Part shown: positions 17,077 to 26,113 of the stretch, one piece after another
How the letters are laid out: every line of letters starts with the position of its first letter
How positions within the stretch are numbered: the stretch's first letter is position 1
NCBI GenBank assembly: GCA_027487835.1
Contig: JAIYCU010000044.1
Span: 213,581-277,580, forward strand
Length of the DNA: 64,000 nt
Direction of reading: 5' to 3'
Source: Bacteroidota bacterium
GTDB taxonomy: Bacteria; Bacteroidota; Bacteroidia; UKL13-3
Notes under the pieces: generated by a model
The model's database searches: none
What the model was told of the DNA's origin: nothing
The model's input: only the letters and a program-made list of their open reading frames with translations
Program-made: the position numbers and the translations under genes

Positions 17077-18216
17077 ATGATACCCTTTAATAAACCCTAC
17101 CTAACTGGCAAAGAAGGCCACTATATATATCAAGCAGTATTGTCAGGAAAAATCAGTGGCGATGGCGTATTTACAAAAAAATGCCACCAATGGTTTGAAG
17201 AAACCTATGGCTTTAAAAAGGTTTTGCTTACCACGTCTTGTACAGATGCCCTTGAGATGGCTGCCCTGTTGATAGATATTCAGCCAGGAGATGAGGTAAT
17301 CATGCCATCATATACCTTCGTATCCACCTCAAATGCTTTTGTATTGCGTGGTGCAAAAATTGTTTTTGCAGAAAGCCGTGCAGACCATCCAGGAATGGAT
17401 GAAAATTCTATTGAAGCACTAATTACTTCTAAAACAAAAGCCATTGTACCTGTTCATTATGCAGGTGTAGCTTGCGATATGGATATAATCATGGACTTAG
17501 CCGCTAAACATAATTTGTTTGTGGTAGAAGATGCAGCCCAAGCCATTGATGCTTATTTTACAGGAAAGGATGGTGTTAAAAAACCACTTGGTTCTATTGG
17601 TCATTTGGCTGCATTTTCTTTTCATGAAACCAAAAATATAATGAGTGGCGAAGGGGGATTATTGGCTATTAATGATGAACGTTTCATCAATAGGGCTGAA
17701 ATCATTAGAGAAAAAGGAACCAATCGTTCTGCTTTTTTTAGAGGAGAAGTAGATAAGTACAATTGGGTTGACCTAGGTTCCTCTTTTTTGCCCTCAGATA
17801 TTATTGCTGCATTTTTGTTTGCCCAACTCGAAAACTTAAGCGAAATTCAATCTCGACGTAAAGAAGTATGGAACAGGTATAATTTAAATCTTAAGCCCCT
17901 TGAGGAGAAAGGTAAACTTAAACTTCCTACGTTACCAAGCTTTGCTTCAAATAATGCGCATATGTTCTATATTTTATTACCAGACTTGGACACAAGAACT
18001 GGTTTAATTTCGCATTTAAAAGACAAAGGTGTTTTATCAGTATTTCATTATTTGAGTTTGCATAAAAGTGCCTTTTATGAGGAAAAACATGATGGACGTG
18101 CGCTTCTTAAAAGTGATTATTATACTGATACTTTACTTCGATTGCCTCTCTTTTTTGAGTTATCAAATGAGCAAGTGGATATGATTTCAAATGAAATAAG
18201 CAGTTTTTTTAATTAA
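17077..18216 (+). CDS. wecE: dTDP-4-amino-4,6-dideoxygalactose transaminase
   Basis: The protein is strikingly like enterobacterial WecE/RffA over its whole 379 residues: MIPFNKPYLTG at the start, the DIQPGDEVIMPSYTFVST block near 67, IVPVHYAGVACDMD near 123, the PLP lysine in SFHETKN (Lys186), IIREKGTNRS near 205 and HMFYILLPDLD near 295. WecE moves an amino group from glutamate to dTDP-4-keto-6-deoxyglucose, giving dTDP-Fuc4N. The rmlA/rmlB genes that make the substrate are not in this window. wecF three genes on supports formation of a Fuc4NAc-containing glycan. Confidence 0.9.
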   Translation: MIPFNKPYLTGKEGHYIYQAVLSGKISGDGVFTKKCHQWFEETYGFKKVLLTTSCTDALEMAALLIDIQPGDEVIMPSYTFVSTSNAFVLRGAKIVFAESRADHPGMDENSIEALITSKTKAIVPVHYAGVACDMDIIMDLAAKHNLFVVEDAAQAIDAYFTGKDGVKKPLGSIGHLAAFSFHETKNIMSGEGGLLAINDERFINRAEIIREKGTNRSAFFRGEVDKYNWVDLGSSFLPSDIIAAFLFAQLENLSEIQSRRKEVWNRYNLNLKPLEEKGKLKLPTLPSFASNNAHMFYILLPDLDTRTGLISHLKDKGVLSVFHYLSLHKSAFYEEKHDGRALLKSDYYTDTLLRLPLFFELSNEQVDMISNEISSFFN

Positions 18217-18218
18217 AA

Positions 18219-19304
18219 TTGAGAATTCATATTCTAACAAATCAGGGCCAATGGGCAAGGGGATTCAATGATTTTTTTCCTCTTTTTAAATGGGAAAAAG
18301 CATTAAACCAAGCTGGCTTTTGGTTTGACTATTTTTATAATCAGGCTCATCCAAAACTTTTCCAATGCGATCAATTGTGGGTGGATTATCGTTATTTTTC
18401 TTCATTTTTTGATACTACCGATCATAATAAAGAAATTAAACCTGTTATAGATTTTTTGGTTCAGGCCAAAGCGAAAATTGGAAGTTTAGTATTATTTGAT
18501 ACCTCTGATGGAAGTGGCAGTCAATGTTTAATTTTAACGCAATTTGTTGACTTGCATCTTAAAAAGCAATTGTACAAAGATTTGAATCAATACACCATTG
18601 ATTGCGGCGACAAAGGTTTTATGTGTTGGATTCCAAATGATGCAACCCCTAGTAATATTAAGTATTATACCACAACAAAGGGGCATTTGCATAAGTTCAA
18701 GCTTTCCTGGAATATTGGAATGGTGGATTATCGATATTTTCCACTTTCTAAGTATTATCCAATTGGTACATCTAAATTGTTTCCTTCAAAATTCAATTTC
18801 ATAAAAACCACTAACCCTAATTCTCAAAGAGATTTACTTACTTCTTACCGCGGCAGTACCTCAAACGATACACGCTATTCCTTTCAACGTGCTGCAATAA
18901 TTGAGTTTATTAAAAAGTTTGGTCCGAACCCAAAGATTAAAGCAGGTAAATACATAAAAAAAGAGGCCTATTTGAAAGAAATGAGTCTGTCTCAAATTTC
19001 CTTTAGTCCCTTTGGTTGGGGGGAGGTTTGTTATCGTGACTTTGAAATTTTTTTATCTGGAAGTGTGCTTGTTAAGCCAAATATGGAACACCTTGATACC
19101 TACCCCAATTATTATTTTCCCAATGAAACATATATACCATTGAAATGGGATATGAGTGATTTAAGCGAAGTATTTAATGATTTAGTGACTACTCCAAAAT
19201 CAGATTTGCAAGCTATAGCTTCAAGGGGTCAAGAATTATTTATTGAGGCTCAAAGTAGTTCAGATAATTTTGTGAATCATTTTAAAGAGATGTTGAATAC
19301 ATGA
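18219..19304 (+). CDS. Putative glycosyltransferase (CgeB/exostosin-like C-terminus)
   Basis: The 361-residue protein has no simple GT2 or GT4 signature. The C-terminal part, ISFSPFGWGEVCYRDFE near residue 264 followed by SGSVLVKPNMEHLD, resembles the donor-binding end of CgeB-like and exostosin-like glycosyltransferases, in which the conserved acidic residue sits in the E(V/I)CYRDFE segment. The start is a TTG two bases after wecE. A G6 run at 19018-19023 falls in the FGWGE codons. Between wecE and wecF, a glycosyltransferase is the expected role, but the family assignment is tentative. Confidence 0.55.
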   Translation: MRIHILTNQGQWARGFNDFFPLFKWEKALNQAGFWFDYFYNQAHPKLFQCDQLWVDYRYFSSFFDTTDHNKEIKPVIDFLVQAKAKIGSLVLFDTSDGSGSQCLILTQFVDLHLKKQLYKDLNQYTIDCGDKGFMCWIPNDATPSNIKYYTTTKGHLHKFKLSWNIGMVDYRYFPLSKYYPIGTSKLFPSKFNFIKTTNPNSQRDLLTSYRGSTSNDTRYSFQRAAIIEFIKKFGPNPKIKAGKYIKKEAYLKEMSLSQISFSPFGWGEVCYRDFEIFLSGSVLVKPNMEHLDTYPNYYFPNETYIPLKWDMSDLSEVFNDLVTTPKSDLQAIASRGQELFIEAQSSSDNFVNHFKEMLNT

Positions 19305-20380
19305 GCAATCCGTATATTGTTCATATAATGGTGGGTGATAAATTCACCCTACCTTTAATAGATGAATTGAATAAATTGTTCAAAACTCAACAGCATCATT
19401 TTTTAGTTTTGGGTCAAGCTAATAATTCAAAGGCACAAAATGAAAATGTTTCTTTTTTAAAATCGCCATTTAGAAGCAATGTTTTTCAGAATTTAACAAC
19501 CGTAGCAAAGCAATTTTATAAGGCAGAATTGATTGTGATGCATGGATTGCCTGTCTTACATTATTTTATACTTTTTCCATTTGCCCTAAAGAAAATGGCA
19601 TGGATTATTTATGGTGGAACTGACTTATACTTGTATAGTGGGGATACCCTAAATAGTAAAACTATTTGGTTGAACCGATTAAGGAAATTCATATTGAAAA
19701 GAGTAAAAATTCACCTTACGCACATAGAAGGTGATTCTAAATTGGCAAATAATTTCTATCAATCAAAAGCAAAGTTTATCTATCATCCTGTCTATTTAAG
19801 CAATGTTATTGAATTACCACATAAACCAGTTGTAAATAATAAAATTAGTTCAAAAAAATTAAATGTATTACTGGGTCATTCAACTGACCCTAGTAATCAT
19901 CACCTTGAAATATTTGAATGGTTAAAGGGCATGGATAATATCCAAATTTATTGTCCACTTTCGTATGGTTCTTACAATGCACACAAAGAAAAGGTGAAGC
20001 AAAATGGGCTTGAGTTATTTGGGGAGCGGTTTATTGCTATTGAGCATTTTATGCAGTTTGAAGAATATAAAGCATTTCTGGAAACTATAGACATAGCTGT
20101 TTTTAACCATAAACGACAAGAGGCTATGGGAGTTACTTTAACTTTGCTTTCTTTGGGGAAAGAAGTATATGTAAACAGCAGCACTACTTCATTCCAAAGT
20201 TTTAAAAAACGTGGCTTCCAACTATTTGATAATACACTTTTGCAAACTGAAAAGTATAACTTAGCTACCCGAAATATTTCTGCTAATTCTAGTTTATTGA
20301 AAAATTATTATAGCAAACAAGTTTGGGAAACACAATGGAAACAAGTTTATAATATTAACTGGATTGACGAATTCGCATAA
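19301..20380 (+). CDS. wecF: TDP-Fuc4NAc transferase, WecF/GT56-like
   Basis: WecF transfers Fuc4NAc to the lipid-linked intermediate of enterobacterial common antigen. This 359-residue protein resembles it in several places: WIIYGGTDLYLYSG near residue 105, VLLGHSTDPSNHHLE near 189, YCPLSYGSYNAHKEKVKQNG near 213 (E. coli has a similar PMGYPP...YIEEVRQAGLELF stretch) and NHKRQEAMGVTLTLLSLGK near 268. Sequence similarity together with wecE two genes upstream makes the assignment good, though the true acceptor here is unknown. The start overlaps the previous gene by four bases. Confidence 0.78.
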   Translation: MSNPYIVHIMVGDKFTLPLIDELNKLFKTQQHHFLVLGQANNSKAQNENVSFLKSPFRSNVFQNLTTVAKQFYKAELIVMHGLPVLHYFILFPFALKKMAWIIYGGTDLYLYSGDTLNSKTIWLNRLRKFILKRVKIHLTHIEGDSKLANNFYQSKAKFIYHPVYLSNVIELPHKPVVNNKISSKKLNVLLGHSTDPSNHHLEIFEWLKGMDNIQIYCPLSYGSYNAHKEKVKQNGLELFGERFIAIEHFMQFEEYKAFLETIDIAVFNHKRQEAMGVTLTLLSLGKEVYVNSSTTSFQSFKKRGFQLFDNTLLQTEKYNLATRNISANSSLLKNYYSKQVWETQWKQVYNINWIDEFA

Positions 20381-21794
20381 AGAAAAAACCATTAAGGGGC
20401 TAAAATGGTCTGGTATTGGTCAAGTAATAAAACAAGTGGCTAATATTGGCATTGGCATCTGGTTAGCACGTTTACTTTCTCCAGTAGAGTTTGGATTGCT
20501 TGGAATGATAACTGTTTTTACTGGCTTTATGCAATTGTTTAATGACTTTGGTTTTGGAGCGGCAGTAATTCAAAAAGAAAAGGTGGATAATAAAGATCTA
20601 AACAGTGTGTTTTGGTTCAATTTATTTACTGGGATTACTTTTTTTTTGATATTGTTTTTTCTAGGAAAATGGATAGCTATTTTTTATGACAATGTGCAAT
20701 TGGAAGCTATCGTACAATGGGTTGCACTTATCTTTATTTTGCAAGCACTTACCTATGTTCAGCAAACTTTGTTTAGGAAACAATTAGATTTTAAAACTAT
20801 ATTTTTAGTTGAACTCATGAGTTTACTTGCCGGAGGTTCAACTGGAATAATAATGGCATATAATGGATTTGGTGTATATAGTTTAATTGCTCAACTGCTG
20901 ATGAATAGTTTAGTAAGTGTTATTACATTATGGTTTTTTTCAACATGGCGACCAGCATTTGAGTTTTCATTTGAACGCATTAAAGCAATGTTAGGATATA
21001 GTTTACCTTTAATGGGTTCGAGTGCTTTGGGATATATTTTGGGGAATTTGGATAAATTATTAATTGGAAAGTTTTTAGGAAACCAAAGTTTGGGATTGTA
21101 TTCACGCGCTTATTCTTTGATGGTCTTTCCAGTAAGTCAAATTAGTGGGGTTATTTCGCAGGTTATGTTTCCATCCTTGGCTCAAATTCAACATGATAAG
21201 CCGAGAATAAAGGAGATCTATTTAAAGATGAATAGAGTAATAAGTTTTGTAACTTTCCCAATGATGGGTTTGGCTTTTCTTTTGGCTGAACCTTTTGTTT
21301 TACTAGTTTTAGGCGAGCAATGGCGACCGATAATTCCTTTGTTTAAGATTTTTACTATTGTGGGCGCCTTACAATCGGTTGGTACTTTGATAGGAAATAT
21401 ATATATGGCTTTAGGAGAAATGAAATTGTATTTCAGAGTCAATGTGTATTCTGGAATTGTTTTTATTTTAGCTTCAATTATAGGCGTTCAATTTGGAATT
21501 TATGGTGTTGCCATTGCATATAGTTTGGCTTCTTTTGTAGTAGGTATTCCTCAGTGGATAGTAACAGGCAAGTTGATTAACGTTTCAATACTAGATTATT
21601 TTAAGGCATGGTTTATGAGTTTTATTCTTGCAATTGTTCCTTCTGGTTTGATAGGGTTATTGTTTTTCTTTTTCGGTGTCGAACTACATTTTATTGAAGC
21701 GTTATTTACTATTGCCTTGTTTTTGTTTCTATTTGTAGGGATAAATTGGATTTTTAACCGCAAGTCTTTTTTAATGATTTTAAATATACGATAA
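20364..21794 (+). CDS. Wzx-type oligosaccharide flippase (MOP superfamily)
   Basis: The 476-residue protein is hydrophobic throughout, with about 12-14 membrane segments, as expected for the polysaccharide transporter branch of the MOP family. Early residues GLKWSGIGQVIKQVANIGIG and ARLLSPVEFGLLGM are typical of WzxC/TuaB-like flippases; GKFLGNQSLGLYSRAYSLM near 230 is also conserved. It would move undecaprenyl-pyrophosphate oligosaccharides to the periplasmic face. The TTG start lies 17 bases inside the end of wecF. Together with wecE and wecF it parallels the wecE-wzxE-wecF group of enterobacteria. Confidence 0.85.
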   Translation: MTNSHKEKTIKGLKWSGIGQVIKQVANIGIGIWLARLLSPVEFGLLGMITVFTGFMQLFNDFGFGAAVIQKEKVDNKDLNSVFWFNLFTGITFFLILFFLGKWIAIFYDNVQLEAIVQWVALIFILQALTYVQQTLFRKQLDFKTIFLVELMSLLAGGSTGIIMAYNGFGVYSLIAQLLMNSLVSVITLWFFSTWRPAFEFSFERIKAMLGYSLPLMGSSALGYILGNLDKLLIGKFLGNQSLGLYSRAYSLMVFPVSQISGVISQVMFPSLAQIQHDKPRIKEIYLKMNRVISFVTFPMMGLAFLLAEPFVLLVLGEQWRPIIPLFKIFTIVGALQSVGTLIGNIYMALGEMKLYFRVNVYSGIVFILASIIGVQFGIYGVAIAYSLASFVVGIPQWIVTGKLINVSILDYFKAWFMSFILAIVPSGLIGLLFFFFGVELHFIEALFTIALFLFLFVGINWIFNRKSFLMILNIR

Positions 21795-22469
21795 ATGGCA
21801 GATTTAAAGCGCGAAAGGTTTATTAATTTAATGATTTCCGAAATTTTCGAAAATTACTTTTTCCCACAATGTAAAAAGTACTTAAAAGGCAAGCTAATTG
21901 ATATTGGTTGCGGAGTCAAACCTTATAAAACACAATTGTCGTCAATTGTTGAGGAACATATAGGAGTAGATCATGAAGGAACTTCACATGATAAATCTGA
22001 AATCAATTTATTTGGTACAGCTTATTCCATACCAACAGATAATAACACTTTCGACTCTGCCATATGTACGGCAGTGCTCGAGCACTTGGAGGAACCAGAA
22101 CAGGCAATTAGGGAATGTTATCGTGTTCTTAAACCTGGAGGTGTAGCAATTTATTCTGTTCCATTTATTTGGCATCAACATGAAGTTCCGAGAGATTTTT
22201 TTAGGTATTCTTCTTATGGGTTAAAATATTTATTTGAAAAGGTTGGTTTTGAAATTATTGAAATTAAACCTTTGTCGGGATTTGCTGTCACTTTTCTTCA
22301 ATTACACATTTATATTATTAATGGTAAATTCAACAAAGGCATTATTAGAAAATTAAAAGTTTTAGACGCCTATATTTGGTTATGTCATAAAATAGGTTTG
22401 TGGTTTAATAAAAGAGACAATACTACCGATTGGTCATGGATGTTTGTAGCAACAGTAAGAAAGAATTAA
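21795..22469 (+). CDS. SAM-dependent methyltransferase (class I)
   Basis: A 224-residue protein whose ATG directly follows the flippase stop. Motif I is LIDIGCGVKPYKTQL near residue 34, the acidic strand-2 end is HIGVDHEG near 55, and ICTAVLEHLEEPEQAIREC plus VLKPGGVAIYSVPF (near 89-122) are the Methyltransf_11 hallmarks. It lacks membrane segments. In a glycan locus it may methylate a sugar or cap a chain end, but small-molecule methylation is equally possible from sequence. It is the last gene before a 530-bp gap. Confidence 0.8.
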   Translation: MADLKRERFINLMISEIFENYFFPQCKKYLKGKLIDIGCGVKPYKTQLSSIVEEHIGVDHEGTSHDKSEINLFGTAYSIPTDNNTFDSAICTAVLEHLEEPEQAIRECYRVLKPGGVAIYSVPFIWHQHEVPRDFFRYSSYGLKYLFEKVGFEIIEIKPLSGFAVTFLQLHIYIINGKFNKGIIRKLKVLDAYIWLCHKIGLWFNKRDNTTDWSWMFVATVRKN

Positions 22470-23001
22470 TAAGTTAATTGTAAAAGTAGAATTTTAACTT
22501 ATTTAAAAGTAATTTCAAATGAAATAGAATAATTTACATTTCATTTTCAAACATATTCTGACATCCCTATCAATCTTTATTAACTGGGTTCCTTTGGACT
22601 ATAAACATTTAAAATATTTAACTAAAGCCTTGATTTTAATGAGTTATTAATTCTAAAAAGTATTTCTTTGTTTAAAATTCAATAAGGGTAAATGCTTGAC
22701 TTAAATTCCAAAGAAATTTTTATAAATAATAGAAGTAATGATTGATTTGAAAATTAGCAATTTTTTTATTATTTCAGTTAGACGTGGTAACTTTATATAT
22801 TTAAATATTTTAAGCACTAAATCAATAATTGATAATAATTAAATATTAAATTAAAGCTATGAAATTTACTCTTAATGATTATCTTAATAGAAAGTTGATT
22901 TACTTTCTATGTATACAGTTTTGTATCCAAAAATTAGACAATTGAATTTTTAGGTTAACCATTTTAACGGGAATGTTTTTAGAGATTGTAAGAAATAACA
23001 T
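22470..23001 (+). other. Intergenic gap before asnB, no supported gene
   Basis: These 532 bases are very AT-rich and hold no convincing gene. Seen: a 9-base inverted repeat, ATTTCTTTG at 22672-22680 and CAAAGAAAT at 22709-22717, followed by a short T-run (possible weak terminator of the upstream block); a 7-base hairpin, 22889-22895 with 22902-22908; and the palindrome GGTTAACC at 22953-22960, 42 bases before asnB. A 28-codon ATG frame at 22859 is not distinguishable from chance. No good -33/-7 promoter pair was found, although a promoter for asnB would be expected here. Confidence 0.5.
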
Positions 23002-25020
23002 ATGTGCGGAATTAGCGGAATAATAAGTAAGGACAAAATCAATCTTGGTCAAAGGCTAGCGGATATGAATAATCTGGCTAAGCACCGTGGTCCAGATGAT
23101 GAAGGTTATGTGCTTATCGATTCAACTAACAAGAATTTTATTTGCGCAGCTGGTAATGATACACCCCAAGACTCTTGGAATACCTTAACTGGTTATCAAC
23201 CATCTATCGATATTCAAAATTCCAATCAACTTGTAAACTTAGGTTTAGGGCATCGTCGCCTTTCAATTTTAGATTTATCGCCATTTGGACATTTGCCAAT
23301 GTGCGATAAATCATCCCAATATTGGATAACTTATAATGGGGAAGTTTATAATTATTTGGAAATAAGAAAGGAACTAATTGAATTAGGCTGTCATTTTAAA
23401 ACTGAGTCCGATACCGAGGTAATACTTCAAGCGTATATTGTTTGGGGTACTGAATGTGTTGAAAAGTTTGAAGGCATGTTTGCCTTTGCCATTGCAGATT
23501 TAAATAAGAATGAAGTATTCTTGGCTAGAGATGTATTTGGCATTAAACCTTTGTACTACTGGATAAGTCCTAATGGCGATTTTTGTTTTGCAAGCGAAAT
23601 CAAACAATTTACCGAATTTCCAGGTTGGAAGGCTCAAATGAATAAGCAAAGAGTATTTGAATATTTATATTACAGCCTAACGGACCATACAGAGGAAACC
23701 CTTTTCGAAAATGTATTTCAAATAAAACCAGCTAACCTGTTGGTTTTAAATTTAGGTGAAACACCTACATGGGTTCAAGGGAAACCAATTCAAACAAAAA
23801 CTTATTTTCAATTTAAGCCGGATGCTCCTGAAGAAAATTTTGAAAGCGCTAAGCAAAAATTTAAAGAAAGATTTGAAGAGAGTGTCGATTTGCACTTACG
23901 TTCTGATGTGCCAGTTGGTTCAGCCCTAAGTGGGGGTCTAGATTCAAGTGCAATAGTTTGTGAAATTAATAAAATATTAAAGGCGCAGGGAAAGTCGGAA
24001 TTACAAAAAACTTTTTCCGCAATAAATGATAATCCTAATTTTAGTGAAGAAAAGTGGATAGACAAGGTAACTGAGCATACAAATGTCGATGCATATTTTG
24101 TTACTCCAACTTCTGAAGATGTATTTAAACTTACCCATAAAATCCTTTGGCACATGGATGAACCTTACCAATCGCAGAGCGCATTTTTGGGGTACCATGT
24201 TTTTGAGCTTGCGGCAAAAAATAATGTGAAAGTTTTATTAAATGGACAAGGTGCAGATGAATATTTAAGTGGATATGGTGAAATTAGGATATTAAGATGG
24301 TATTTGTTGTTTAAAAACTTTGCTTGGTTAAAATTATACAAGGAATTTAAATTTAATTTGGGCATAAAACCTTTAGACTATTTCACTATTATTTTAAGAT
24401 TTTTTACCTATTCATTTCCCAAAGGCTGGATTAATTTTTTCAATTCGAAAACTGAAATGTTTAGGCAATATTCGAGAATAATGCCGCCAAATAAATTTGT
24501 AAATAAATTCAAACATCCTTATTTAAATTATTTATCGAAACGGAAAAATCTTTTAGATTTAATCACATATCAATTGATTTGTTCTCCACTTCCAAGGTAC
24601 TTGAGGTGGGAAGACCGCAATTCTATGGCGAATTCCGTAGAAGCGCGTGTTCCATTTTTGAATAAGAAGTTGGTAAGTTTTACGGCGGGACAGCCATTAG
24701 ATTTTTTGGATGGAGTTGATACCTCAAAAAAGCTATTAGTAGAATCATTGAAAGAGTTGCTTCCAGAGGCAATTTATAATAGAAAGGATAAAGTAGGATT
24801 TATTTCTGCTGAAGAGTTGTGGGTAAAGGAGGACAAGGACGGAAAATTTGAGGAATTATTTAATGCAAGTATTTCTATTTTAGGTGATTTGGTAAATCCA
24901 ATTGAGGCTAAAAAATACTATTTGAAATTAAAAAGAGATGAAATTCCATTTGATTATCTATATTGGCGCCTGATTTTACTAGGGATATGGATAGAACTAT
25001 TCAAAATAGAAAGGTCTTAA
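23002..25020 (+). CDS. asnB: AsnB-type glutamine-dependent amidotransferase (first copy)
   Basis: The 672-residue protein has the two AsnB domains. The N-terminal class II glutaminase starts MCGISGI with Cys2 as nucleophile, and includes RGPDDEG near 31 and GHRRLSILDLSP near 75. The synthetase domain has the ATP-pyrophosphatase loop SALSGGLDSSA near 308. Free AsnB makes asparagine, but homologues in polysaccharide loci (WbpS type) turn sugar uronic acids into uronamides. A second copy lies at 30563, and both are tightly packed with glycan genes, so a glycan substrate is likely. It is slightly longer than usual. The next gene starts on its stop codon (TAATG). Confidence 0.88.
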   Translation: MCGISGIISKDKINLGQRLADMNNLAKHRGPDDEGYVLIDSTNKNFICAAGNDTPQDSWNTLTGYQPSIDIQNSNQLVNLGLGHRRLSILDLSPFGHLPMCDKSSQYWITYNGEVYNYLEIRKELIELGCHFKTESDTEVILQAYIVWGTECVEKFEGMFAFAIADLNKNEVFLARDVFGIKPLYYWISPNGDFCFASEIKQFTEFPGWKAQMNKQRVFEYLYYSLTDHTEETLFENVFQIKPANLLVLNLGETPTWVQGKPIQTKTYFQFKPDAPEENFESAKQKFKERFEESVDLHLRSDVPVGSALSGGLDSSAIVCEINKILKAQGKSELQKTFSAINDNPNFSEEKWIDKVTEHTNVDAYFVTPTSEDVFKLTHKILWHMDEPYQSQSAFLGYHVFELAAKNNVKVLLNGQGADEYLSGYGEIRILRWYLLFKNFAWLKLYKEFKFNLGIKPLDYFTIILRFFTYSFPKGWINFFNSKTEMFRQYSRIMPPNKFVNKFKHPYLNYLSKRKNLLDLITYQLICSPLPRYLRWEDRNSMANSVEARVPFLNKKLVSFTAGQPLDFLDGVDTSKKLLVESLKELLPEAIYNRKDKVGFISAEELWVKEDKDGKFEELFNASISILGDLVNPIEAKKYYLKLKRDEIPFDYLYWRLILLGIWIELFKIERS

Positions 25021-26108
25021 TGAAACTTACATTAGTAGCCGGTGCAAGGCCTAATTTCATGAAAATTGCACCACTTATACATGCTTTGCAAGCTCATAAT
25101 CAAACTAATTCTAAAAAGTTAGATTATGCCTTGGTTCATACGGGTCAGCATTTTGATGAAAAAATGAGTGAGACCTTTTTTAGAGAATTAAATATTCCGC
25201 ATCCAGATGTTAATTTGGCTGGAGGTGGCGGTACGCAGGCCGAACAAACAGCAGCCATTATGGTTGCATTCGAGAAATATTTGCTAGCAAATCCGTGTGA
25301 TTTGGTTTTGGTCGTTGGGGATGTGACTTCTACCTTAGCCTGTTCTATTGTTGCTAAGAAATTACAAATACAGGTTGCTCATGTTGAGGCAGGCATAAGG
25401 TCTTTTGACTTGAGTATGCCAGAAGAAATTAACAGAATGGTAACAGATAGCATTACTGATTATTTTTTTACAACCACTTCTTGGGCGGGGCAAAACCTTC
25501 TAAATGTGGGGGTGGCAGCAAAAAAAATCTATTTTACAGGAAATGTAATGATTGATACCTTGTATAAAAATTTACCAAACTTACGCGAGCCTTACATCTG
25601 GAAGGAAGCGACTTTACAGAATGGTAATTTTTTAATGATAACCTTGCACAGGCCCTCAAATGTAGATGACAAGGAACAATTAAAAGGGTTGATGGAAGCA
25701 ATTATTGCACATTCAGGTAATTTAAAACTTGTTTTTCCAGTGCATCCGCGCACTCGGAAAATGCTTGCACAAATTGAATTAAATACAGATCGCTTGTATT
25801 TAATTGAACCATTAGGTTATTTAGAATTTAACTTTTTGGTAAACCACGCCAAAGGTGTTGTTACAGACTCGGGAGGAATTACAGAAGAAACCACAGTTTT
25901 GGGAATCCCTTGTATTACCTTGCGCACAACTACAGAAAGGCCAGAGACAGTTGAGGTTGGCACAAATGAACTAATCGGCAATGATCCAAAAGCTATTCAA
26001 CCTTACCTAGAACGATTATTAGCAGGTAAATGGAAGAAAGGAGAGATTCCAGAAAAGTGGGATGGTAAAGCAGCAGAGAGAATAGTAGAAATTTTGGCCT
26101 CAATTTGA
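25020..26108 (+). CDS. wecB: UDP-GlcNAc 2-epimerase (non-hydrolysing), WecB/WbpI family
   Basis: The 362-residue protein begins VAGARPNFMKIAPL and has HTGQHFD near 39, VVGDVTSTLA near 94, HVEAGIRSFD near 115, PEEINRM near 128, LHRPSNVD near 207 and TDSGGITEE near 278, the standard active-site landmarks. WecB interconverts UDP-GlcNAc and UDP-ManNAc; the related WbpI works on the 2,3-diacetamido uronic acid, a sugar the genes at 46922-49721 could supply. I use the ATG at 25020, coupled to the asnB stop; an upstream frame from 24963 only adds residues unlike the family. Confidence 0.88.
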   Translation: MKLTLVAGARPNFMKIAPLIHALQAHNQTNSKKLDYALVHTGQHFDEKMSETFFRELNIPHPDVNLAGGGGTQAEQTAAIMVAFEKYLLANPCDLVLVVGDVTSTLACSIVAKKLQIQVAHVEAGIRSFDLSMPEEINRMVTDSITDYFFTTTSWAGQNLLNVGVAAKKIYFTGNVMIDTLYKNLPNLREPYIWKEATLQNGNFLMITLHRPSNVDDKEQLKGLMEAIIAHSGNLKLVFPVHPRTRKMLAQIELNTDRLYLIEPLGYLEFNFLVNHAKGVVTDSGGITEETTVLGIPCITLRTTTERPETVEVGTNELIGNDPKAIQPYLERLLAGKWKKGEIPEKWDGKAAERIVEILASI

Positions 26109-26113
26109 AAGAA

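Noticed and set aside
22859..22945. 28-codon ATG frame upstream of asnB as a leader peptide
   Set aside because: No attenuator-like structure follows and the length is within chance expectation.
24963..25019. Upstream extension of the wecB reading frame into the end of asnB
   Set aside because: The added residues do not resemble the family, while MKLTLVAGARPN at 25020 is the normal start and overlaps the asnB stop as TAATG.
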